Below are positions 41,568 to 49,775 of a stretch of 64,000 nt of DNA, piece after piece (the first letter of the stretch is position 1; each line of letters opens with the position of its first letter). The translations under genes were made by a program, and so were the position numbers. This DNA comes from Anaeromyxobacter oryzae (GTDB lineage: Bacteria > Myxococcota > Myxococcia > Myxococcales > Anaeromyxobacteraceae), in assembly GCF_023169945.1 (NCBI RefSeq), contig NZ_AP025591.1, positions 4,088,481-4,152,480 of the forward strand, written 5' to 3'. The notes under the pieces are model-generated. The model saw nothing but the letters and a program-made list of their open reading frames with translations, had not been told where the DNA came from and ran no database searches.

Positions 41568-43850
41568 ATGCCCACGCCCTCGAAGCCACTCACGCCCGCA
41601 GAGCTCTCCGCCCTCGAGCACGCCTTCGCGTCCGACCCGGGCTCCGAAGCCTATCGCCCCCTCACGGAGGCCTACCTCGCGAACGGTCGTTTCATGGAGG
41701 CGATGGTCGTCTGCAAGAAGGGCGTGAAGGCCCATCCCGACGACCCCGCCGCGAAGGTGCTGCTGGCGCGCGTCTACGCCGAGCAGGGCAAGGACCGCAA
41801 GGCGCTCGAGGAGCTCGCCGCGGTCCTCGCCGCGTTCCCGACGTTCGCCGCCGCGAACCGGCTGGCGGGCGTCCTGCACCTCCGCCTCGGCGAGCGCGCC
41901 GAGGGCGAGGCGGCGCTGCGCCGCGCGGCCGAGGCCGCGCCCGACGATCCCGAGGTTCGCGACGCGCTCGCGAAGTACGGGATCGTGGCGGCCCCTCCGC
42001 CCGCGCCGCCGCCGGCCGTCGCCCCGCCCGCTTTCCCGGCGCCAGCGCCGGGCGGCCCACCGGTCGCCCCTCGCGTCGCTCCCCGCGCTGCCCCGCCGGC
42101 GGCAGCCCGCGCGGCCGCGGCGCCGGTCTCGAGCACCGGTGCGGCGACCGCCGTCGCGGATCAGTCGGAGGAGGTGCCGCTCCCGACGCCCGTGCCGTCG
42201 CAGCGGGTGCAGGGCCGGGCCTACGCCGAGCAGCTCGCCCAGAAGTACGGCACGCAGTCGTTCCAGCTCCCCGGCCGCGCGCGCGACGCCCGGAGCGGCC
42301 GCCGCGCGACCGTCGTGACGACCGTCGCGCTCGCGGTCGTGCTCGCGACGGCGCTCGGCGGGTGGGCCATGTGGAGCAAGGCGCGGAGCGCCCGCATCGA
42401 GCGGGTCGCCGCGCTGCTCAAGGAGACGACGCCGCTCGTCGAGAAGGACGTCTATCCGGCGTACGTCGAGGCGGGCCAGAAAGCCGAGCAGATCCTGGAC
42501 GCCGACCCGGACTCGCTCGCCGGCCACGCCTTCCTCGCGTACGTCTCCGCGATCCGCTACGCCGAGCACGGGGACGGCGACGCCGCCCGCGCCCTCGCGC
42601 TGAAGCACCTGCAGGCGGGCCGCGCGCTCGGGCGCCACTCGCACCTCATCGCGGCCGAGGCCTACCTCAAGCTGCAGGTCGGCGACGCCGCGGGCGCGAA
42701 GGAGGCGCTCGACGCCGTCCTCGGCGGCGACAACGGCGCCCAGAGCGCGTTCCTCACCGCCGTCCTCGGCGCCGTCCACCTGCGCACCGGCGACCTCGAC
42801 GCCGCGCGCGACGCGCTCTCGCGCGCCCAGAAGCAGAACCCCGGGGACGCGCGGACCGCGTGGCTCCTCGCCGAGCAGTTCCGCCGCCGCGGCGAGGGGT
42901 ACGAGCTGCAGGCGAGCGGCTGGTACGACTACGCGCTCCGGACGCAGAAGGAGCACGTCCCCTCCATCCTCGGGAAGGCGCTCGTCCTCCTCGGCCGCGG
43001 CCAGTCCGAGGAGCCGGGCCGCGCCGCCGCGCTCGTGCTGGACCCGAGGACCGGCGCGTCGAAGCCGCAGCTCGCGCTCGCGCACGCGATCCGGGGCGGC
43101 GCGCTCGCGGCCCAGGGCAAGGCGGACGACGCCGCGAAGGAGGAGGCGGAGGCCGCGAAGCTCGACCCGGCGAACCCGGACCTCCCGTGGCTCGTCGGCC
43201 AGCGGAAGCTCCGGGCCGGCGACGCGGCGGGCGCCGTCGAGGCGTTCCAGCGGGCCGTGTCGCTCGACGCGAAGCGGGTCTCGCTCTACGCCGACCTGGT
43301 CCGCGCGCTCCTCGCGAAGGAGGGCGGCACGCCCCAGGCCATCGACGTCCTCAAGAAGGCGATCACCCGCCTCGGGGAGAGCCCGCGCCTCGCGCTCCTC
43401 CTCGGCGACGCCTACCGCGCCTCCGGCGACGCGGACCTCGCCCGCGGACAGTACGAGAAGGCCATCGCGCTCGGGAAGCCGTTCCCCGACGCCCGCGTCG
43501 CGCTCGCGCGGCTCCACCGCGACAAGAACAACATCCCCGGCGCGCTCGTGGAGCTCACTCAGGCCATCGACGAGTACGGCGCCGGCGGCGCGGGCGGCGC
43601 CGCGGTCGCGTACGTCGAGAAGGCCGACGTGGAGCGGGCGCGCGGCGCGAAGCGCGAGGTGCTCGAGGATCTCTACGGGAAGGCGCTCGAGCTCGACCCC
43701 GCGAACTGCGACGCGCTCTGGAACGCGGGCAAGCTCGAGTTCGACGCCGGCAAGCTCACGGAGAAGGCGAAGGCCCGCCTCGAGACGTATACGAAGGCCT
43801 GCCCCCGGGCGCCCCACGTGGCGGAAGCGGGGAAGATGCTGGGGAGGTGA
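41568..43850 (+). CDS. Large TPR protein with one central TM helix
   Basis: Protein of 760 residues. An N-terminal cytoplasmic TPR block (1-130, EAYRPLTEAYLANGRFMEAM) and an Ala/Pro linker (140-215) precede a single membrane helix (about 250-270, TTVALAVVLATALGGWAMW). The large C-terminal part (280-755) is continuous TPR repeats on the far side of the membrane. The architecture suggests an assembly scaffold reaching into the periplasm. ATG at 41568 (MPTPSKPLTPAEL) is chosen; an ATG-free upstream extension of 14 codons exists. Partner unknown. Confidence 0.82.
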   Translation: MPTPSKPLTPAELSALEHAFASDPGSEAYRPLTEAYLANGRFMEAMVVCKKGVKAHPDDPAAKVLLARVYAEQGKDRKALEELAAVLAAFPTFAAANRLAGVLHLRLGERAEGEAALRRAAEAAPDDPEVRDALAKYGIVAAPPPAPPPAVAPPAFPAPAPGGPPVAPRVAPRAAPPAAARAAAAPVSSTGAATAVADQSEEVPLPTPVPSQRVQGRAYAEQLAQKYGTQSFQLPGRARDARSGRRATVVTTVALAVVLATALGGWAMWSKARSARIERVAALLKETTPLVEKDVYPAYVEAGQKAEQILDADPDSLAGHAFLAYVSAIRYAEHGDGDAARALALKHLQAGRALGRHSHLIAAEAYLKLQVGDAAGAKEALDAVLGGDNGAQSAFLTAVLGAVHLRTGDLDAARDALSRAQKQNPGDARTAWLLAEQFRRRGEGYELQASGWYDYALRTQKEHVPSILGKALVLLGRGQSEEPGRAAALVLDPRTGASKPQLALAHAIRGGALAAQGKADDAAKEEAEAAKLDPANPDLPWLVGQRKLRAGDAAGAVEAFQRAVSLDAKRVSLYADLVRALLAKEGGTPQAIDVLKKAITRLGESPRLALLLGDAYRASGDADLARGQYEKAIALGKPFPDARVALARLHRDKNNIPGALVELTQAIDEYGAGGAGGAAVAYVEKADVERARGAKREVLEDLYGKALELDPANCDALWNAGKLEFDAGKLTEKAKARLETYTKACPRAPHVAEAGKMLGR

Positions 43851-44126
43851 GGGCGCCTAGCGGGCGCCGTTGGCCCGCGTCGGCGTTGACGCCCCTGTCG
43901 CACGTGCCCGGCGCACGCCCCCGTCGCAGTGGCGGAGGCGCGACCTCGCGGGCGCGGCGCGTCCGTGCGGGCGGCGCCCCCTCACCCCGGCCCTCTCCCC
44001 CACGCGATGAAGCCGCGCGGGGGAGAGGGAGTACGAACAAAGGAAGCGAGATCGTACGGCGGGGGAGAGGGAGTACGAACGAAGGAAGCGAGATCGTACG
44101 GCGAGACCGTACGGCGAGATCGTGCG
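43851..44126. other. Repeat-bearing intergenic region
   Basis: These 276 bp between converging genes carry no gene. A CCCTCACCCCGGCCCTCTCC-type sequence, common as a dispersed element in GC-rich genomes, starts an 11-bp inverted repeat (43991-44001 with 44019-44029) and runs into a 42-bp tandem repeat. Confidence 0.6.
44018..44114 (+). repeat. 42-bp tandem repeat
   Basis: Units 44018-44059 and 44060-44101 are identical apart from one base (A/G). A 13-base partial unit (44102-44114) and a further decayed one follow. Each full unit contains GGGGGAGAGGGAG, GTACGAAC and GAGATCGTACGG, the last holding CGTACG palindromes. Confidence 0.9.
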
Positions 44127-44813
44127 TCACTTCCTGGCGCGCCGCTCCGCCTCGTCCCGGGCCTTCACCGCCCGCTCGATCTCCTCCATCGGGTTGCCCT
44201 TCACCGCGCGCGGCTTCCCCTCGGCGGTGCGGGCGTCGACGACGTGCACCGGCAGCGTCGTCCGCGCGCCCTCGACCTCGACGGTGGCCGTCGTGGCGCC
44301 CGGGCCGACGGCCCAGAGCTGACCGCGGGCGTCGCCGCGGCAGACGTCCTCGCTCGCGCAGGTGACCGTCGCGACGCGGCCGGCGAACGGCGCGCCCTGA
44401 TCGTCGAAGGCCTGGACCTGGAGGGCGAGCGGCGCCGCCTCGTCCTGCATCTTCAGCTCGGCGCGCTCCGGCGCCACGACGACCCGGGCGACGACCCGGA
44501 CCACGATGGGCGCCTCGACCGCGACGCCGCCGATGGCGCAGCGCACGGCCGCGGAGCCCGGGCCCGCCGCGGTGATCGTGGCGTCGTTGTGGACGCCCTT
44601 CACCGTCGCGACCTTCTCGTCGGTCGACGACCAGACGCAGGTCTGGTCGGGGACGGGCTGCCCGCGGCGATCGAGGGGCGTCGCGTGGACCTTCGAGGAC
44701 TTGCCGGTGCCGGCGAACCGGACCGAGCCGGGATCGAGCTCGATCCGCTCGGCCTTGGAGCAGGCTGCGACGAGCACGGCGGCGAGCGGGACAGCGAGGG
44801 CGCGCGAGTTCAT
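44127..44813 (-). CDS. Putative lipoprotein with Ig-like (BIG2-type) domains
   Basis: Exported protein of 228 residues. The lipobox is LAAVLVAAC, with the acylated Cys at about residue 18. Two beta-sandwich repeats follow (RIELDPGSVRFAGTGKSSKV and VVVAPERAELKMQDEAAPLA), each with the VWSSTDEKVATV / ATVTCASEDV pattern of bacterial Ig-like domains. The C-terminus is a charged helix. Probably on the outer membrane; role unknown. Confidence 0.78.
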   Translation of the reverse strand: MNSRALAVPLAAVLVAACSKAERIELDPGSVRFAGTGKSSKVHATPLDRRGQPVPDQTCVWSSTDEKVATVKGVHNDATITAAGPGSAAVRCAIGGVAVEAPIVVRVVARVVVAPERAELKMQDEAAPLALQVQAFDDQGAPFAGRVATVTCASEDVCRGDARGQLWAVGPGATTATVEVEGARTTLPVHVVDARTAEGKPRAVKGNPMEEIERAVKARDEAERRARK

Positions 44814-44845
44814 CCCGCGATGCTACCGCGGGCTCGCACCGCCGG

Positions 44846-45277
44846 TCAGCGGATCGCGGGCGCGAGGTGGTAGAGCATCACGTACACGACCACCCCCGTC
44901 ACCGACACGTACATCCAGACCGGGAAGGTGGCGCGCGCGATCCGCCGGTGGTCCGGGAACCGGGCCTTCGCCGCGAGGAACAGCGTCCGGAGCACGAGCG
45001 GGGCGGCGGCCGCGGCGAGGACCGTGTGCGAGAGCAGCACGGCGAGGTAGAGGGCCTTGAGCCCGCCGCTCCCGGGGAACCGGTGCGTGCCGGTGAGGGC
45101 GATGCGGGTGAAGTACCCGGCGAGGAAGAGCACCGAGCTCGTGCACGCCGCTAGCATGAACGCGCGGTGCACCTTCCAGGCGCCGCGCCGGATCGCGAGG
45201 AACCCGGCGAGCAGCAGGACCGCGCTGGTCGCGTTCAGCGCGGCGTTCACGGACGGGAGGACGGCGGCGAGGGTCAT
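44846..45277 (-). CDS. DUF420 membrane protein
   Basis: Integral membrane protein of 143 residues with four hydrophobic helices. VHRAFMLAACTSSVLFLAGY and the conserved histidines in VHRAFM, GTHRFPG and LSHTVLA are the DUF420 signature; the family occurs beside heme-copper oxidase assembly genes. ATG at 45277 overlaps the ABC permease stop (ATGA). Last gene of the ctaB operon. Confidence 0.87.
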   Translation of the reverse strand: MTLAAVLPSVNAALNATSAVLLLAGFLAIRRGAWKVHRAFMLAACTSSVLFLAGYFTRIALTGTHRFPGSGGLKALYLAVLLSHTVLAAAAAPLVLRTLFLAAKARFPDHRRIARATFPVWMYVSVTGVVVYVMLYHLAPAIR

Positions 45278-46335
45278 GGGCGGGGCGCCCTCCGCGTGGC
45301 GAGCAGCGCGAGGAGCAGCCCCGCGCCGGCGAACGCCGCGCACACCGCGAGGTCCTCGAGCGCCGAGCCGGGGAGGACCCCTGGCGCCTCCGGGCCGGCG
45401 AGCGCGCGGCGGGTCGCGGACACGGCATACGAGAGCGGGTTCCAGCGCATGACCGCGGCGAACCCGGGCCGGTCGGCGGGCACCGGGAACATCGCGCCGG
45501 AGACGACCCAGAGCGGCACGAGGAGCGTCATCTGGATCGCGTGGTACCCCTGCACGTTGTCGACGAACCAGGCGACGGCGAAGCCGAGCGCCGCCAGCCC
45601 GATCGCGGCGAGCCCCAGCGCTGCGAGGAGCAGCGGCCAGCTCACCGACAGGTAGGGGATCCCCGCGGCGGGCGCGAGCAGCAGGAACAGCGCCGCCTGG
45701 GTGAGCGCGACGGACGCGGAGCCGAGCGTCTTCCCGAGCACGAGCGCGAAGCGCGACCCGGGCCCGGCGAGCACCGCCTGGAGGAAGCCCCGGTGTCGGT
45801 CCTCGATGACGGAGAGCGTGGTGAAGATCGAGGCGAACAGCACGACCATCAGGACGACGCCCGGGTAGAAGAAGGCGAGGTACCCGGGCCCGCCTCCGCC
45901 GGACATCCGGAACGTGCCGGACATGCCCGCGCCGATGACGAACCAGAAGATGATCGGCTGGCCGAGCGCGCCGGCCAGGCGCGAGGGCTGGCGGAAGAAG
46001 CGGACGAGGTCGCGGCGCCAGAGGACCGTGGCGGTGGCGAGGTCGTAGGCGAGGGAGGACGAGCGGGGCGGGGGGAGCGGGGGCGCGGCCTTCGACTCCG
46101 CACCCGCTTCGAGGGCGCCACGCTCAGGGCCAACGGGGGCTGGCGTGCCCGTACCCGTACCCGTGAACGTGCCCGGCGTCTCCGTGCCCGTGCCCCGCGT
46201 CCCGTGGCCCGTGGGCCCTCGCCCTGGCCCGCTCCCCGTGCCCGTCCCGGTCGCGGTCGAGCTCGGGATCGGGCCACGGGCAACGGGCACGGCCCGCGGG
46301 TTCGCGTTCGGGTTCGGGGTGGCCCTCCCGCTCAC
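45274..46335 (-). CDS. ABC-2 type permease with repeat-derived N-terminus
   Basis: Membrane subunit of an ABC exporter, 353 residues. The permease core starts near residue 90 (ATVLWRRDLVRFFRQPSRLA) and has six helices typical of ABC-2 permeases of the DrrB/NodJ type, including FLQAVLAGPGSRFALVLGK. The first 85 residues are low-complexity Gly, Thr and Pro, encoded by degenerate GGGTAC/GGGCAC hexamers. No later start codon exists before the core, so they are probably translated. GTG at 46335 overlaps the ATPase stop (GTGA). Confidence 0.82.
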   Translation of the reverse strand: MSGRATPNPNANPRAVPVARGPIPSSTATGTGTGSGPGRGPTGHGTRGTGTETPGTFTGTGTGTPAPVGPERGALEAGAESKAAPPLPPPRSSSLAYDLATATVLWRRDLVRFFRQPSRLAGALGQPIIFWFVIGAGMSGTFRMSGGGGPGYLAFFYPGVVLMVVLFASIFTTLSVIEDRHRGFLQAVLAGPGSRFALVLGKTLGSASVALTQAALFLLLAPAAGIPYLSVSWPLLLAALGLAAIGLAALGFAVAWFVDNVQGYHAIQMTLLVPLWVVSGAMFPVPADRPGFAAVMRWNPLSYAVSATRRALAGPEAPGVLPGSALEDLAVCAAFAGAGLLLALLATRRAPRP

Positions 46336-47312
46336 GCCGCCTCCTTCCCCTCGTCGAGCGAGGCCCCGGTGATGGCGAGGTACGCGTCGGCGAGCGTCGG
46401 CCGCCGGAGCGACACGGCGCGGAGACGACCGGCGGGGAAGGCCTCCACGATCCGCGGCACGAGCGTGTGCGCCTGCTCCTTCTCGACGTGCACCCCGTCG
46501 TCCCGCACCCGGGCGGGCAGGCCGAGGCGGGCCTCGATCTCGGCGGCGATCGCCTCCGGATCGTCCGCCTCGACCACGACCACGTCGCCCGGCACGCGGG
46601 CGCGGAGCGCCGCGGGGGTGTCGCACGCCACCACGACGCCGCCCGCGAGCACCGCGAGCCGATCGCAGCGCTCCGCCTCGTCGGGCTGGTGCGTCGTGAG
46701 GATCACGGTGAGGCCCTCGGCGCGCCGGAGCGCCTCGATCTCGGCCCAGAACGCGCGGAACGCGGCCGCGTCGAGGCCGGTGGTCGGCTCGTCCATCACG
46801 AGGATCGCGGGCCGGTGCACGAGGGCGCGCGCGAGCTCGACCCGGCGGCGCATCCCGCCGGAGAGGCGCTCGACGGGCTCGCGGGTACGGCCCGCGAGGC
46901 CGGCGGCCTCGAGCAGCCGCGGGATGCGCTCGCGGGCGGCTGCGCGCGGCACGCGGTGGAGCCGCGCCGCCATGGCCAGGTTCTCCTCGGCCGAGAGCTT
47001 GCCGTCCAGCCCCGGCGCCTGGAACACGATCCCGGAGGCGGCGCGGAGGGCGCGGGCGCCCGCGGGGATCGCGCGGCCGTCGAGGCGGAACGTGCCCGCC
47101 GCGGGCGGCAGGAGGCCCGCGAGGATCGCGAACAGGGTCGACTTCCCGGCGCCGTTCGGGCCGAGCAGCCCGACGATCTCGCCCGGGGCGACCGCGAGCG
47201 AGGCGCCGCGCAGCACCTCGCGGTCGCCGTAGCGGAACGCGACGCCCTCGAGCGCGAGGCGGGGCGCGCTCGCGGTCGCGCCGGCGGCGGAGGTGGCGGC
47301 GGACACCGGCAT
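46332..47312 (-). CDS. ABC exporter ATP-binding subunit
   Basis: ATPase of 326 residues. Walker A GPNGAGKST, Q-loop at VFQAPGLDG, signature LSGGMRRRVELARAL, Walker B LVMDEPTTGLD and the switch His in LTTHQPDEAERC are all intact. The C-terminal extension (from 235) is the DUF4162-like region of DrrA/CcmA-type exporters. Pairs with the permease that follows. Between ctaB and DUF420, so possibly linked to oxidase or heme assembly; the cargo is unknown. Confidence 0.92.
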   Translation of the reverse strand: MPVSAATSAAGATASAPRLALEGVAFRYGDREVLRGASLAVAPGEIVGLLGPNGAGKSTLFAILAGLLPPAAGTFRLDGRAIPAGARALRAASGIVFQAPGLDGKLSAEENLAMAARLHRVPRAAARERIPRLLEAAGLAGRTREPVERLSGGMRRRVELARALVHRPAILVMDEPTTGLDAAAFRAFWAEIEALRRAEGLTVILTTHQPDEAERCDRLAVLAGGVVVACDTPAALRARVPGDVVVVEADDPEAIAAEIEARLGLPARVRDDGVHVEKEQAHTLVPRIVEAFPAGRLRAVSLRRPTLADAYLAITGASLDEGKEAA

Positions 47313-47316
47313 CGCT

Positions 47317-48204
47317 TCACGAAGGGGAGACGAAGAGGACGGCGAACAGCGCGGTGAGGTAGACGAGCGTCCCGAGGAAGAAGGAGCGCGCCCAGCGTCC
47401 GCCGGTGCGCCCGAGCCCGAGGAGGGCGTAGCTCGCGAGCCCCGCGCCGAGCGCGACGGCGACGCCGGCGTACACGGCCCCGGCGACGTGCAGGGGCACG
47501 AGCGCGAGCGACGCGGGGACGAGGATCGCGGTGCACACCGCGATCCAGAACCGCGTCCGCGCCTCGCCGTGCACCACCGCGAACACCTTGAGGCCGCCGC
47601 GTGCGTAGTCCTCGGCGAGGTATAGCGAGATGGCGAGGAAGTGCGGGAGCTGCCAGGCGAAGAGGAGCGCGAACAGCGCGAGCCCGCCGGCCTCGATCCG
47701 GCCCGTCACCGCGGTCCAGCCCATGAGCGGCGGGATCGCGCCCGGGATCGCGCCGACGAAGAGCGCGAGCGTCGAGCGCTGCTTCATCGGCGTGTAGACG
47801 ACGACGTAGGTGAGGAGCGCGACGAGGGCGAGGAGGGCGGTCAGCGGTCCCGCCGCGAGCGCGAGGGCGGGGATCGCGAACGCCGGCACGAGGATGCCGA
47901 GGCCGAGCGCGACGAACGGCTCGACGCGCCCCGCCGGGAGCGGACGGTCCCGCGTGCGCCGCATCCGCGCGTCGATGTCGCGCTCGAGGTAGCAGTTGAG
48001 GGCGTTCGCCGCGCCGACGACCGCCGCGGTGGAGAGCACCGCCAGGATCGCCCGGGCGGGCCCGATGTGCCCGGGCGCGAGCCACATCCCGCCCGCGCAC
48101 GTGATCATCACCAGCCCCGAGAGGCGCGGCTTCGCGAGGAGGAGGAGGTCCCGAAGGTGGGCGAGCGGCGTGGCCGTCCGGAGGGGGACGCTGGCGGTCG
48201 TCAC
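47317..48204 (-). CDS. ctaB: Protoheme IX farnesyltransferase (heme O synthase)
   Basis: Membrane prenyltransferase of 295 residues that converts heme B to heme O for heme-copper oxidases. LLLAKPRLSGLVMIT opens the first helix. The Asp-rich substrate site is LNCYLERDIDARMRRTRDRP, and the second conserved loop is YTPMKQRSTLALFVGAIPGA. About nine helices. The start is a GTG at 48204; a promoter just upstream puts the transcription start at or next to this codon. First gene of the operon ctaB-ABC ATPase-permease-DUF420. Confidence 0.94.
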   Translation of the reverse strand: MTTASVPLRTATPLAHLRDLLLLAKPRLSGLVMITCAGGMWLAPGHIGPARAILAVLSTAAVVGAANALNCYLERDIDARMRRTRDRPLPAGRVEPFVALGLGILVPAFAIPALALAAGPLTALLALVALLTYVVVYTPMKQRSTLALFVGAIPGAIPPLMGWTAVTGRIEAGGLALFALLFAWQLPHFLAISLYLAEDYARGGLKVFAVVHGEARTRFWIAVCTAILVPASLALVPLHVAGAVYAGVAVALGAGLASYALLGLGRTGGRWARSFFLGTLVYLTALFAVLFVSPS

Positions 48205-48239
48205 CGTGAGCAGATACTCACGGCTCGCCCGGGGGTCAA
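48205..48239 (-). promoter_or_regulatory. ctaB promoter with a palindrome over the -10 box
   Basis: Minus strand TTGACC (48239-48234), 17-nt spacer, TATCTG (48216-48211). CGTGAG/CTCACG (48205-48210 and 48217-48222) forms a perfect inverted repeat centred on the -10 box, a natural repressor site. The predicted start falls at about 48204, the GTG itself, so the mRNA may be leaderless. Confidence 0.6.
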
Positions 48240-48396
48240 CGTCGCGTTGGGGCCTCCACGCGGGGCCGCTCTCCGCGCCTCCCGCGCCGGCGGCGCGGAT
48301 GCAGCCCGGGAGGGCCGCTGCCTCGGCGGTGCGCGCGGCTGCGTCACTCGGGGTGAACGATCGCCCCGGAGCGGGGCGGACCGATCACCCGCGCGA

Positions 48397-48675
48397 CTAC
48401 GGCTCGTCCTCCTCGACGTCCTCGGCCTCTTCGTCCGCCTCGAGGTCCTCGTCGTCGACGGCGGCCTCGACCGTCTCGACCTCCTCGACCTCGGGCGCGA
48501 CCGGGCGGGCGGCCGCGCGCGGCCGCCTCTCGGCGGGAGGCGGGCCCTTGACCGCCGGGCTCTCGCGCTGGTCGGCGCCGCACTTCGGGCAGACGGGCGC
48601 CGCCTTGTTCATGTCGTAGAACTTCGTGTTGCACTTGAAGCAGGTGTACTTGGTGCCGAGGTCCTTCGCGGGCAT
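48397..48675 (-). CDS. FYDLN-acid domain zinc-ribbon protein
   Basis: Small soluble protein of 92 residues. The N-terminus has KYTCFKCNTKFYDMNKA and CPKCGADQ, two CxxC pairs that bind zinc, as in the TIGR02300 FYDLN-acid family. The C-terminal half (60-92) is highly acidic. Function unknown; widespread in alpha- and deltaproteobacteria. ATG at 48675; a sigma-70-like promoter lies 34-62 bp upstream. Confidence 0.88.
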   Translation of the reverse strand: MPAKDLGTKYTCFKCNTKFYDMNKAAPVCPKCGADQRESPAVKGPPPAERRPRAAARPVAPEVEEVETVEAAVDDEDLEADEEAEDVEEDEP

Positions 48676-48708
48676 CGTTTCCTCGTCCCCGTCTGGAGAT
48701 CGGGCGCC

Positions 48709-48737
48709 AGTTAACGCAGGGGAGGGTGCGAGGTCAA
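48709..48737 (-). promoter_or_regulatory. Probable sigma-70 promoter of the FYDLN gene
   Basis: Minus strand TTGACC (48737-48732), 17 nt, TTAACT (48714-48709). A strong GC hairpin (48749-48757 with 48763-48771) lies between this promoter and the divergent ttcA gene; its role is unclear. Confidence 0.45.
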
Positions 48738-48835
48738 AGGGTTTTCGAGGCCCCCGGCTCGACCGGGGGCCAGGGCCGCGCTAGAAGAGCCCGCGACCGC
48801 GCCACCGACCCGTCCCGGCGCGGAGCGGACGGACG

Positions 48836-49699
48836 ATGAACGACGTCGCACGCCTCGAGAAGCGGCTCCTGCGCGCCACCGCGCGCGCCATCACCGACTT
48901 CGAGCTCGTCGGCGACGGCGACCGGATCATGGTCGCGGTCTCGGGCGGGAAGGACAGCTACACGCTGCTCCACCTGCTCATGCGCCTGCAGCAGCGCGCG
49001 CCCGTCCGGTTCGACCTGCTCGCGGTGAACCTCGACCAGGGGCAGCCCGGGTATCCCGCGGAGATCGTGGAGCGGCACTTCCAGGCGGTCGGCGTTCCGT
49101 ACCGGATGCTCCACCGCGACACGTACTCCGTGGTGCGCCGCCTCGTGCCGGAGGGGAAGACCACGTGCCCGGTCTGCTCGCGGCTCCGCCGCGGCGTCCT
49201 CTACAACGCCGCGGTCGAGCTCGGCTGCAACAAGATCGCGCTGGGCCACCACCGCGACGACCTCGTCGAGACCCTCCTCCTGAGCGCGCTCTACTCCGGC
49301 GCGCTGAAGAGCATGCCTCCCAGGCTGCACGCGCAGGACGGGCGGAACATCGTGGTCCGGCCGCTCTGCTACGCCGCCGAGGAGGACATCGCCGCGTTCG
49401 CGACGGCGATGGCGTTCCCCATCGTCCCCTGCGATCTCTGCGGCTCGCAGCCGAACCTCCGGCGGAAGCGGGTGAAGGCGCTCCTCGCGGAGCTCTCGGC
49501 CGAGCACCCCGCGGTGAAGGGGAACCTCCTGAACGCGCTCGCGCACGTGGTGCCGTCGCACCTCCTCGACCGCGGGCTGCTCCGGCAGGTCGCGGCGGCG
49601 ACCGGCCGCGATCCGTGGATCGACGCGGACGAGGACGAGGACGCGTGCGGCGCGGAGGCGGCGGCGCTCGTGGCGCTGGGTGCCGGCGAGCGTCGCTGA
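48836..49699 (+). CDS. ttcA: tRNA 2-thiocytidine synthetase
   Basis: ATP- and [4Fe-4S]-dependent enzyme of 287 residues that thiolates cytidine 32 in certain tRNAs. The PP-loop is VAVSGGKDSYTLL. Cluster-binding cysteines are the CPVC pair and the later cysteine(s) in CDLCGSQPNLRR, both typical of TtcA. GHHRDDLVETLLL completes the active site. The C-terminal tail is acidic. ATG at 48836. Confidence 0.93.
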   Translation: MNDVARLEKRLLRATARAITDFELVGDGDRIMVAVSGGKDSYTLLHLLMRLQQRAPVRFDLLAVNLDQGQPGYPAEIVERHFQAVGVPYRMLHRDTYSVVRRLVPEGKTTCPVCSRLRRGVLYNAAVELGCNKIALGHHRDDLVETLLLSALYSGALKSMPPRLHAQDGRNIVVRPLCYAAEEDIAAFATAMAFPIVPCDLCGSQPNLRRKRVKALLAELSAEHPAVKGNLLNALAHVVPSHLLDRGLLRQVAAATGRDPWIDADEDEDACGAEAAALVALGAGERR

Positions 49700-49775
49700 T
49701 TCACGGGACGCGCGACCGTGGGTGTGGGCGCGCGGTTCCTTGCCTGCCCTTTCCGGCGCCCGGTAGGATCGCGCG

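Noticed and set aside
44018..44114. CRISPR array or phage attachment site
   Set aside because: The units are contiguous with no spacers and no integrase or tRNA target is adjacent.
48749..48771. The GGCCCCCGG/CCGGGGGCC hairpin as a terminator
   Set aside because: It lies between two divergent genes, so no transcript would end there; left as an unexplained structure.
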